64,000 nt of DNA from Trichoplusia ni. Its lineage: Eukaryota > Arthropoda > Insecta > Lepidoptera > Noctuidae. Both the position numbers and the translations under genes were made by a program. Where the stretch lies: the NCBI RefSeq assembly GCF_003590095.1, contig NC_039489.1, positions 3,782,001 through 3,846,000 of the forward strand, given 5' to 3'. Of this stretch, positions 1 to 12,400 are shown in pieces; positions within the stretch are counted from its first letter, which is position 1, and each line of letters opens with the position of its first letter. Under the pieces are notes generated by a model that saw nothing but the letters and a program-made list of their open reading frames with translations, was not told the origin of the DNA and made no database searches.

Positions 1-1771
1 ATACAGATGAAAAGGTCCGATTGAAAGAAATAGGACTTTTGACATAAAAAAACACATACTTATTATTTAGTCATTACTGATCCAAACTTGATGAAATTTT
101 TATGAGACAAATAACATCTTGTAACTAAAGAAGAATGAATAAAATTGGTTCATATTCAAGTTCTGAGGTAAGAAACAGAAAACTAAACAAATTATAACTA
201 ATTAAAACACCTACTTTCAAGCAGGTTGAGAAAAAAAACAGGTCACCTAGTTTCCAATTAAAAGAAATACACTACATGAACAAGTTTTTGGATACGACAA
301 ATAATCTTTTGCGTCGCACACAAGTAAACATGTTTTGTACATTTCAATGAATCATTTATGACAAATGATAAATATGTATGTATGGGGTGTTGACGTAATG
401 TGATAAGACTCGAAGAGAGGAACTTAACTTTCCTTAAAATAAACAATTACAGCTACAAAAAAACATTCCACCTAAAAGAGTTCCATTACATCCAAACCAG
501 AAAGTACCAGTATCTACAAGTAAGAGTGTTGCAGCTGTGAGACAGAAATCCCCTATACTGTAGTCTTTTTTTTTTCAAATATATTGGTACCAACAGGACT
601 TGCTATTGTGGAGGCGAGATGTACACTACAAGCAATGCACTAAACGTTAGGCTTTATGAGACCCTAGTACCCGGTCAAGAAAGAGAAGACGCGCAAACAA
701 TTACAGCCAACAGATACTTATTCAATTTTCGTGGTCAAACGAACAATTCCCCCAAACTAATTAATATACACAGCCATCCTCTAGTTAAGTGAAATGTCCA
801 TTCAAATGTACAAAATTATACATAATATGTCGTTTCGATATATCACAAATCTTTGACCCATCATTTCCATACATTCGCGTTTCCTATTGACGTTCCGCAG
901 CCGAAGATAGATCTCGATGGCGTGCGATTGGGGGGCCTATGTCCAGCAGTGGACGATTGTGGGCTGATTGAAGAAATGACACTTGGTCCGAGTGTCCACT
1001 TCTAATTAACTCTGAAAAAGACAACAGACAGTTACTCACGATCAATATACAATTTATTTATGGTTATACACAGGTCAAGGGGCGCTTGGTTTATTTTAAT
1101 GTGATGAACAATATAGTCATTTGTTGTCATGTTAAAATGAATCATCGCATTTAACAAACATATGACATTTTTACTTAACAAATATAATATATCATTACCG
1201 TTTAAACAAAGCTTGGTCTGATACTGAAACTATTTTTCTCCATGAAAATTGTATTTTCTAATACATTTTTTTTTTAATATAAGTACCAAACACCATAAAA
1301 AAAGTCAGTCTAGAAAGTCACATCAGAAATATGTCCTTTATTTTCCAATAGGTAAAACGGATACAAATTGAACTGAACTCGAATAGGCATATGACTATGA
1401 GTGCATGTTTATGTATGTAAATAGATACATTCGGAACAAAACAACATCGCATTTTACGTTCAATGTCAAGCCGTATTGTTCGTTGCAATCGTTTTTTATG
1501 ATAGTGTCACATAAAGAGGAATGGCATTTCCTGAATAAAATTATATAGTATGCGTGAATCGTGCCCTGGTCTTACACCATATATTATGATCACAGATTTC
1601 ATATATTGTGAAATTTGTTAAAGTATAATAAAATTAAAAGAGTTCAAAACCTAGATACCGCGTTGATAACGAATCGATATAATTGATAAAACGGTACACT
1701 ACCGATGGTTTTGGTGTCATAGGTAATCTCAATGTTTGACCCAGTAATATAACTATGGCTTTTTTTTGCAG
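1..1771. other. Non-coding sequence upstream of the CUB-protein exon (intron or flank)
   Basis: AT-rich sequence with only short chance ORFs. The first visible exon of the next gene begins at 1772 in mid-codon after a good acceptor, so at least the right part is intron. Upstream exons and the signal peptide are not visible here. It contains a LINE 3' fragment near 895-975. Confidence 0.6.
895..975 (+). repeat. 3' end fragment of a non-LTR retrotransposon ORF
   Basis: The stretch around 931-967 reads in one frame as AYVQQWTIVG followed by a stop. This C-terminal signature is very common in lepidopteran LINE copies, which are usually 5' truncated to a short tail. No reverse transcriptase is left. 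Assignment to a clade is not possible from this length. Confidence 0.45.
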
Positions 1772-3478
1772 CGCAAAACGATTTTGACGGCTCATTCCCA
1801 GACTACTGGGCGAATGACTTCGACAGTTCTTACGATGACTTTTATAATGAAGAAGATGCGAATGAAGATAAGAACTTGGAGAAACCCATTGAAACAGGCG
1901 ATGTAAGTAAACAAGAGATAGACGAACCACAGAACGGAGAAGAAAAAAAAGTGGATATTCTAGAAGACTATCAGATTGAAGACAACAGATCCAATGAAAA
2001 ACAAGGAGCTGTTGATAATGCAGGCGAAAATGAAGATGTTCTTGTTGAGGCCAAAGATAATGAGGAGGACTTAGCTGTCATACCATTAGAAGATGTTCAG
2101 CAAGCTGGAGCTCCCAAAGAAAATGCAGTAGATGATAGCGCTAATTGGGGAGATGAAGCGGCAGAAGATATTGCACCTCTTCCTGTACCATCAGCAGAAG
2201 ACAATAAAGATATTTTAGAAGAGACTAGAAATATTTTGAATGAGGACAGTGGAAACTTTGAGGATCCACAAGACGAAGGCGCAGTTAATGAGGAAGTTGA
2301 TCCAATTGATGAACAAGCTCAAAGCTTGATTGATGAGACCAACAGACTTTTACAAGAAGATGACGATGCGTTTGAAGCGGATGACTATGAAAACTCTGAT
2401 GAACAAGATGAAGACAAGAGTGAAGAGGATATGTTTAATGGAGACAATGAAGATGAAGACTCCCCCCAGAAAATTTACGCAGATCTTAATGCAGATTTAG
2501 ACAAACTGTTTGAAACTCTTGACAAATTAACCGACGATAAATCAGACGAGGATGATGTAGACGACGATGATGAACAGTATGACAACGTTCAAGAATATGA
2601 GGAAAAATACCAAAAGCCTTATAAAGAAGATGTTGTTTTGGCTTTGCGAGAAAATGAAGCTGAAGGTGCCAAACGCAACCTTTTGAATGAATTCAGTAAT
2701 GAACAACAATCAGCTGAAGCTGACGAAAATCTGGATGAAAACGAAGATTCTGACGACTACGAAGTTATTGATGACAGCAATTTGTCAGATATTTTTGCTG
2801 CGTTTGCAAACCAAACTGATAACGAACAACAAGATCTAAACAACGAGGACCACCAAGAACCAGCTGAACCAGTTGAACAAGCCGCGGAAGACAATGTCGA
2901 AGAGGGCGACCAAGCTGAAACTTCGAAAACAAGTACGACTGAAAATGCACAGGAAATATTCGACTACATTGACAATTTCGGTGAACCAGTTGATCCTGAA
3001 CCAAGTGCTGATGAAGATATTGACAGCGTCATCAGACAAGTGTTCTCCGACGACATTAAAGAACCTCAGTCGTATGGTAACGATGCTTTAGTTGACGATA
3101 CTCAACCCAAGAATGATGACGCCGAAGAAATTGATGCGGCTGAGGCAAGTACCACTCAAGCCAACGAAGCACCCACAACAGAAAACACCGACGATTTATC
3201 AAGCGCAGAACTCAGTGATTTAATGACAAAGTTCGTGGCTGAGCACAGTGAAGATCTGGATATGAAGTCTGAAAACTTCGAGAAGCACGTTGCACCGATA
3301 CGCATAACTTTGTCTCCTGATGAGCCAGTAGTTGTGACGTCACCAAACTGGCCTAACAACTATCCCAGCAACAACATTGTTGACTGGATATTTGAAGGCC
3401 CAGGAACAGGCATCGAGATGAACATCACCGAGTTCAACATTAACGGTGGCAGAGGAGACTATCTTCTCATTAAGCCAG
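1772..3478 (+). CDS. CUB-protein exon a: long acidic ectodomain and start of CUB
   Basis: Acceptor tttttttgcag precedes 1772 and donor gtaatt follows 3478. The frame is open throughout (codons from 1774). The 1.7 kb exon encodes a low-complexity acidic region with no cysteine, then the first half of the CUB fold. The open frame runs on to 3639 only as intron read-through. Confidence 0.85.
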
Positions 3479-6400
3479 GTAATTATGTTATCCCATGTTT
3501 TTGCATTTATTCTGCCATTTGGGACAGAGTTGGCCAAAATATAAAGAAGATACAAATTTTCTGTGTAATCGGCTCACCCTGCACGTCAAACCAGTGGTCT
3601 AATGTGAAATTGTGTCACGTATGTATTACACAGACTTAAAACCTTGAGTTTTTATCCTATGTAGGTACTGAGAACGAAAGTACCGCTTTGCGTTCCGTCT
3701 ATCTTGCACTTAATGTAGTCAAAGGAACATCGTGTATCTTTCAGGATTGTTGGACAATTTTTGAAAAACGTCCTAAATTTTTAATGTATATAACTATACA
3801 GTTTAAAATCGTTTTTTGTTTCCCAGGTGGATTAGACGAGAGCGGTAATGATGGGTTAATCTTCTCGTATCAATTACACTCTGAGCGGAAATATAGATTT
3901 GTCGGCGTCGACAGAATGTTTGCCAGGTTCGAGTCTAAGGGTGGCTGGGCCTTACTTAAAGGATTCCGACTTACTGTCAAACTGATTTGTAAGTATAACT
4001 ACTTAGTAAATTCTATCTCTTCAAATGTTGTATGTATTTGTAAACCTGAATTCAGCTCTCTATGGTTCATAGTATCGTGGTTCTAATTTCCTTGTTTGTA
4101 TGTGATTCAATTTCATTAAAAAAAAAAAACAATTTTTCTTATTCGTCTAGGAAAACAAAAAATAATGTATGCTTAAGAAGTGATAATGTATTTTTCTTTT
4201 ATAGTAGATTTTTCTTTGAGATCTGAATTCAGATGCAACACTCTTTGTGTGTCTTAATATGAAATCAACAACACGTCTTAATCAACCTCATGACTAACCA
4301 ACTTCCCATTCTAGATATTGATACAATACCTATGTATGTATGTACTTCATCTGTTGAATTAGGTGTAACCTGTAATAATAGATGTAAGATGTGTGTGTCA
4401 AATAAATTAAATAAATCAATAAATAAACTCACTTATATCTATTTACAAGTAGCTTTTAATCCATAATAAAGATTCAGCTTCCTAAATACTCAGAGATAAA
4501 GATCAAAATCTCTTACTCTTCACCACCAATTTCCAGGGCCTTTACCACCAACAGCTGAGGAGGTGGACCCAGTACCCCAGCCCATCATAATGCCTCCCAA
4601 CCAGACGCTGGTCCTCAACCTGGCTGGAGTCAGCATGCCCCAGTTCCACGAGGTGCACGAGGAGTTCAAGAAGCTGGTCGCGGACATGGCTGAGGAGTAC
4701 ATCAGGGATAATGATATCGATCCTGGACTGAATACCACGTGAGTTCATTTGATGGGATTTGTTAGATTGGGTTTTTGGAGATAAAATGTTTTGATATCGA
4801 AAGGAACGGTGTGAAAGTAAGCAAGGTCCAAGAAGTAGGTACAAGTTAAATAACGAACAAATAATTTGAGACATTTAAAACACTTCCTGAAATTGTTCCA
4901 TACTATTGTGTTCTTATTCAATATCATTTTATCAGCTGTTATCTCAAAATTCACCAAACTAGCCGGCAAAGCACCTGAAGGTGTATGTTTGAGGTCAATA
5001 CAATACAAAAAGAGGTCTATTTGATAGTATGTCTATCCGTCTTTTTATTCCACTAGACTTAGACAATGACAGCATGATATTTTAGGGCGGATTTTCTTGT
5101 CATTCTTTTGCTTCGATCATCTTTCAAAACCATGATAGGAAAACTACAACTATAATATCCACGACATTATCACGGGATTACAAAACAAAGCCATTGTACA
5201 CGAAATACGATAAAGTCATAAATATAATATTTTTCACCGATAAAGAACTCTTAAGTCATAATACTCCGCATCCAATGCGCAAAGAGCTGGCGTGACGAAT
5301 ACTGGCTATTAAGATATAGCTGTTAATTATACCTGCCTGGATAACCGAGTTTGAAACTACTGTTCAACAAGCTAATTACCAGTACATAATATGCCACCTG
5401 GGACAAACATTTGATCCAAGTTTTTTTTGTTCCACTATAAGGGCCTTTTTAATATTTCATTAGAAATAATAGACCACCGAATGTTCTTTTGTTATTGTAT
5501 TTATAAATACTGAGTATAATAATTTAACAGTGGCACATCCTACTAATATTTAAAACGCGAAATAGATAGATAGATAGAATATTCTACTATGATAACTCTT
5601 ATCCAAAAAAAAATAACCAGATAAATTTATATAACCAGAATTAACACATAGAATAGTTTTTATCCCGATTCTATGTCCCCGTGGGATCTTACAAAAAGGG
5701 GAATTTTTTGCCTGTCTTCTGTGGGAAGTAAGGACGTTCGCTACCCTCCTATGTTTATTTTATTCACTAACCACCCCGTATTTGGTAACAATTTAGGACA
5801 TTATTGCTGTCAGAATAGTACATTCTTATTATAAACCTCATAGTGCTTCTAAGAATTAAAAGATATCGACTTCCCTTTAAACAATGATATCAGATCTAAA
5901 TTCATGATTTAAGTATTTAATCTGTGAAAGAATTTAATCATTTCAGATCTATAATTGATAAAACTAACTTTACTAGACGTAATCATGAATGTATTAGACA
6001 AAGGTTTTTGAAATTTATTTTAATAAATTCATACTCTTCAAAAATGCTTCCTTTCAAGATAAAAAAATACCAATATAAAAGTTTGGAGGTAACCGGAGGC
6101 CTTTTTAGTCCTTCGGCAAACATAAAAAATATAAAGAAATACGTTTCGTAAATTCTAAAAGGAATGGTCACCCATTCATCATCATCGGCCTAGCCTTTTC
6201 CCAACTATGTTGGGGTCGGCTACCAGTCCAACCGGTTTCAGCTGAGTACCAGTGTTTTACAAGAAGCGACTGCCTATCTGATCCCCTCAACCCAGTTACC
6301 TGGGCAACACAATACCCCTTGGTTAGACTGACTGTCAGACTTTTTTCAAGCTTATGACTACCTGTAACGACTGTCAAAGATGTAGGAATAACAGCCGGGA

Positions 6401-9400
6401 CCCACAATTTAACGTGCCTTCCGAAACAAGGAGGAACTCGCTATGACAAAGATGGCCATTTGGGAATTGTAAAATCAATTATAAGTTAGAAAGTTACACA
6501 ATTAACTACTATTGTCTGTTATTTTAATACTAAATACTAAACAGAACTTATTGAAGCTGCCTATGCTTTTCACTTTTCAAATAATATATATCCATGTTAA
6601 GGGCACCAATATAAATAAATATGATTCGTTAACCTATAATGTAATTATGAATAATAGAACTTATTTAAATTCAAGTTGATCTAAAAGGTATTGTTTGGCC
6701 TAATTAATAAATTAACAGGAAAACGTCTGTTTTTAACTTAAATTAACGGTAAATTTTTGTTTTTGTGGTTTACAATGTTCATTTGCGAATTCAATTAAAA
6801 CCTTTTTTAATAACCTTAGTATTTTTTTAATTAGAATTCTTAGAAATATTTTCATTCTTCGTTTTATCGTGTTTTCTGTAAGTTGAGAACCCTAGTAGGC
6901 GTTTTGAATTGTTATTGAGTTTAGTCAATTATGTTGTTTGATTCTTTAATTCGATAAGTAAAACAAAAGAAAACATATTTTCTCTATTAAAAAAAAAAAC
7001 ACATCACTTACGTGTTAGTCATTAGCTATTTTATCTGAACAAGCGTTTATTAATGCTCAAACCTTTCGTATATGGAAAGAGATTTGAGTTCAACAGTAGG
7101 CTGTATTTAAGCTGGTATTTCAATAATCTATCTGCAATGTCTACAAAAAGATTTGCATAAAAAGACGTTTTCAAAATAGTTTAATGCGGATAACAGCTAT
7201 TACTAGCATTAACACTCTTGCTGTCCCTTTCATTGTAGAGCAAAGAGAAGCGACGGATAGTGTGTTGAATCGTTTTAGTTGCGTTTCACTATTTAAGGGG
7301 AGAAATAGGGTGGTCCGTCATAAATATTAATGATGTGGGCAAAAAAACGGTCTAATGAAATGAAATGAAATAGTGCAAATAAAACAAATGTTCTTTCTTT
7401 TACGAATACATGCCAAATTCGTTTTTGTTAATGTGTTAGCAAAATACTCCATTACCCTTTTGCTATCAACAGCGCAATAATACGTAAACGCTTAAAATAT
7501 ATTTCATGTTATTATTGAAGATAAAACAATGATAATAATCATAACATATTAATACAATAACGGAAACACAATAAAAGGTTTTAATCCATATCTTAGATAA
7601 GTCATATTTCTGAAACAAACAAATTATTTTTAAAAACGTTCAATGGTTACTGAATTTCCTTGTTCGAAAACGAAATCGGCATTTTCTATAAGTACGTTTT
7701 ACTTAGGCATCTGCTCACCCACTTTAAAGTACCAGGTTTAATTATATAACAAGCGGAACTCGTTACACTGTCGCATACATTCTTGCTCCGTATATATATA
7801 TACACAAATACGCAGAACATTTCTATTCTCGTCGCTCCTACGTCACTGACCCACTTACAAATCGATTTGAATAACAAAAGCATTCACTTGTCATCTACTC
7901 AAAAATATCGAACTAAATAACCAGCGCAATATTTAAAAAAACAATTGAACTCCATAAGATATTATTTGTGAAGCATTCTAGAGAAATATCATGTCGTAAG
8001 CTCCGGCACGCCGGTCTGTGGTCACGGCCCCTCGCGCATGCGTACTGCGAGCCTTCATGCGCACTGGAAACGTCAAAATCTATTTCAGTAAAGCTTACGC
8101 GACGAGCTTATAAAACCGCTTTTAAACCAAATAATATACAAAAACCAACTGTAAATACATAAAACATCTATTAGTGCTTGCAAGTGAAAAAACCAGTAAC
8201 GATGTGCACAAAATTCAAAACTTTAACATGTTTAATATAAGAGTGATATTCCAAAATGCAGCATTGCGCCACAGAATCGATTCGAACGTTCCCTGATGCC
8301 AAATACAGAATCTAGTGTCAAACACACAGAATGGAGCCTCTCATAGACAGGAACAACTTCGCTATCAGCGCTATGGTGACCGTTGCTATGCAGATACTGT
8401 TCTTCACGATAGCGTCGCTGTTCCAGAATGATAAAGTCACGGACTTCACTGGCGGGGCGAACTTCATTATAATAGCCTTGTTGACCTTCTTCCTCGGCCA
8501 AGGCGGATCGCACCTCAAGAGCTATGACAGCAGACAGCTGATGGTGACGGCGTTCGTCTGCCTCTGGGGCGTCAGGCTGTCTGGCTACCTCATCTACAGA
8601 ATCTATCACATAGGTAGAGACAAACAGTTCGAGGATCGTAAAAGTAATACGTTGAGGTTTGCAGTGTTCTACACGTTCCAAGCGGTGTGGGTGTATGTTG
8701 TCAGTCTGCCGGTTATTATAATAAACTCGCCGCATCATTCGTTTCCAAAGTCCCCGAAAACGATGACTACCTTGGACTCCGCGGGTGCTGGAGTGTTTGT
8801 GATTGGTCTGCTGATAGAAACATATGCTGATCTACAGAAGTTTGCGTTTCGACAGGAGCCCGAGAACCAAGGCAAGTGGTGCAATGACGGGCTCTGGGGA
8901 CTCTCGAGACACCCTAATTACTTCGGCGAGGTGGTGCTGTGGTGGGGGATATTTATAATTTCCTTAAACGTAATTAACGGTGTCGAATGGATCGCGATAC
9001 TATCGCCACTGTTTACGACGGCGATCATTTTGTTCTTATCTGGTATTCCTTTGCTCGAACGATCCGCCGACGAAAAATACAGAGATAACCCAGATTACTT
9101 GTATTACAAGGCGTCCACCTCGCCCCTGATACCGATCCCACCCGCTATATACGTGGAGGTGCCAAGGTTCCTGAAGTTCGTGCTCTGCTGCGAGTTCCCC
9201 ATTTACGACTCGACGAGCGAGGAGTTCCCGGCGCCCACCATCGTCACAGAGACGACCAGTATCTCCATGGTGCAGTCCCAAACATAGCTAACAAACGCCG
9301 CGCGCGACCTCGCGGCGGCCAACGACCAGATAATCAAGAACCCTAACCAGAAACAATTGTGATACACAGCCGAGGACAGAGCTCACCGGCTGCCAAACTC

Positions 9401-12400
9401 GTTGCCACTCAAACAAAACAACACTGTAGATATGAATCTTCACAATAGTTATATGGAAAACTTTAAGAAAAGTAAGCGAATAGCATTAGGACTTATAGAG
9501 GAGACGAAGGACTATACTAACAGCGCTGCAAACTCACCTGATGTAGAACAGAACATAGATTTAGCTATACCTAGTACTAGTTACGCTAAGAGGCCCACTG
9601 AGATAGTTAAATATGGTAAGATTACTTTTAACACGACGGCGATACTACATCACTACCCCCAAGTGTCCAATAACGAACTGAAATTACACACTAAAGTTGC
9701 CAAGAAGAAGTCAGACTTGAATTTGGAGGAGGGTAAGGTAGACAACAACAATGCAACGACACCTGATGAAGTTGTCGACACTAAGAAGGATAATTATAAT
9801 AATAATGATAACATACAAGAGACAGACAGCACAGCAGAAGTTATCAACCAGCCAGTAAAGTTCACAGAAGAAAAGCTTGTATGAGATTGGGAGACACATT
9901 TCTTGGTACATTTTAGTGTAGAATGGAAGCACAAAGCCAAAGACATATCGCGATTGATGTAAAGACTGGAAACGTTAGACAAACGATACAGTATTGATAT
10001 ATTATGTATATAACCCCGTTTATAAGAAGAGTCCGTGTCATATAGGAGTAATGTTAGATTAGCATAAGATACGTCGTAAGGATAGAAGACTATGTTATTG
10101 GTGAGTCTCATATGTTTTTTACATGAAGTTGTTTTTGTAGAATAATAAGCTTGTATTATCCAATAGGGATTTATATATTTCAAGTACAAAAGGGAATAAT
10201 AAGGGAACTTATTGAGGAATCCGTAACTTGCTTGTGAGAATTATTTTAGCTGAACTGCCCGATATTTTGTTACACAATTTAGGCACCAAATTTCTGTAGC
10301 AGTTCTTTACTTAAGTATACTTTTTTATATTTCATCATGCTACGAGTATGATAAAACAAGTATTTGTCAAATACTTGCTTAAAAAGTCTATTCAAAAAAC
10401 TATTTGAAACATCATTCGACTAAAAACTAAACATAACCAAATTCTGAACACTCATAATACTCACACCTCTACAAAGGTTATATTCAGACCTAGACGAAAC
10501 CTACTCATACAGGCCAACCACTTCACACGTGTGAGCCAAACCTCTGTCTCCAAGTTAAAAATAAAATCCTCCATTTTCCATGTAACAAAGGCTATCATAA
10601 CACAGGTACTCATATTTCTTTGTCTTGAACATGGATATAGATAACAGGCATTAGCTAGAACATGTATCTATTGAGTTTTCATACGAGTGTGGAAATTATT
10701 ATCATTTAGAATTCATATTCGTGTCATTGAATTGATAATGTCGTGTGATAAGAGTTTATTGATAAATGCCACGATAAACAATAGAAACAGAGAAATGTTT
10801 TGTTCTGAATAACGTTTATTATGAAGGTGGTTTACTGTAGAGGTAGGCAGAGGTACTGCGTTTTGTTTTACAATGAATTACAATAGTTAGTAGAGACATT
10901 CATGTTTAGAGTAATTTATTTAAGGCTTCTCGTATCTCTCAGGATGTTACTCATAACACAAGCCAACAAAATCCAACGACTTTAAATAATAAATAAAATA
11001 ATATTATATACAAGACCTTTATCTTTTAAATTTAATTTAAGGGTTTTTAGTAAATTCGTGGCCCCAAAACTAATGCATCAATTAAATCTCTTTCGCAAGA
11101 ATATTAACCCTGAAGTAATTAGAAATATTTGACCAATGTCTAAAAATATTTTTTGTTTTAAATAAATTATCTATACGTTGATATAATGGGGTATCCAAAA
11201 AGCAGGCTTTAAGGTTCCATCAAACATATTCTGCCTACTATTATCTAATATTATGCATTTATATTTTCTCATGTGACGTAGTTCTGTGCGTAGATTATTT
11301 ATCAATGGCGTCGGCCTTCGATGCAGATCGTAAACTTTGACACTGATCTATTGTGGGATCGGATGAGCACGTTTTGTATGTTAGGGTTCGGCCACATCTG
11401 TTAACACGCGGTATTAGCCGCGCATTGCCGCGATATCAACTAGTCCAAGAAATACTCTGCATGAGAACGTACCCTCATATTCGCATTAAAAAAATATCTG
11501 GACTCTAAAAGACTGCGACCATTGAGTTTTTTTTTCCACTTTTATTCTAAAGGTTGGAAAATGTCTACTCGAGTGTTCTCAAAAAACACATGTAAAATTT
11601 ATAACATGAATGAATTATTTAATTAAATTCACTGAAACATTGAAGCATTTGTGACAACGATTCGTCAATGAAACATAGTATGCTTCAACAAAAAAAAATG
11701 TGTTTAAGCGTCGCTGATTCACTCAAATGTATTTTTTAAATTTTCAAATCAACTCTACTTGATGCAGTCAATACTAATCACCTTTAACAACCCTAACATT
11801 ATCACAAAACATGTACAAGCTACCTACTAAGCTATGAACATTTCATTTATCTGAACATCACGCGTTGTTGTCATTAATGCATGAGCGTTATGCTTTTGAC
11901 GCGCGTAACATGTGTACCGACCCTTAGTCATAAATATGTATTACTTGTTTAATGTTTGACTCGTGTCAGGCGTTATTTATTAGATCAGGCTGATATTTAT
12001 ACTGCGTATGACTGTCATCAAAACTTTATAAATTAATCCTTAACAAAAATACTCCAGTTAATTCAAACTTACTATTAGTTGATATTATTACCGGGCAGGT
12101 AGAACTGAAAATTTATTAAATAAACTGCTACAACAAAAATAAGTGTTTATCGACAAACATTATATACTAGTTAATTAATCCGATAATTCGTTTCTAATCG
12201 CTTCTATTTATAATGTCAAACTAATTTACTTTTGATGACTACTCGCATATATTTCTACGTAATTAAACATCGACCCAAACCACACCGCTACTCACTGTTT
12301 TTCTCAAATAATTAACTTTTAATTCACAACAAACTACATCAAAATCGCTCCATCCGTTCGGGAGGTACACCTACGCCTACGTAGCCAAAGACACACAGAT

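Noticed and set aside
2765..3039. Antisense ORFs opposite the acidic exon
   Set aside because: They are mirror frames of a strongly biased coding sequence.
3688..4086. 132-codon ORF as an independent gene
   Set aside because: Only 3827-3988 is coding, as a CUB-gene exon flanked by AG and GT; the rest is intron read-through.
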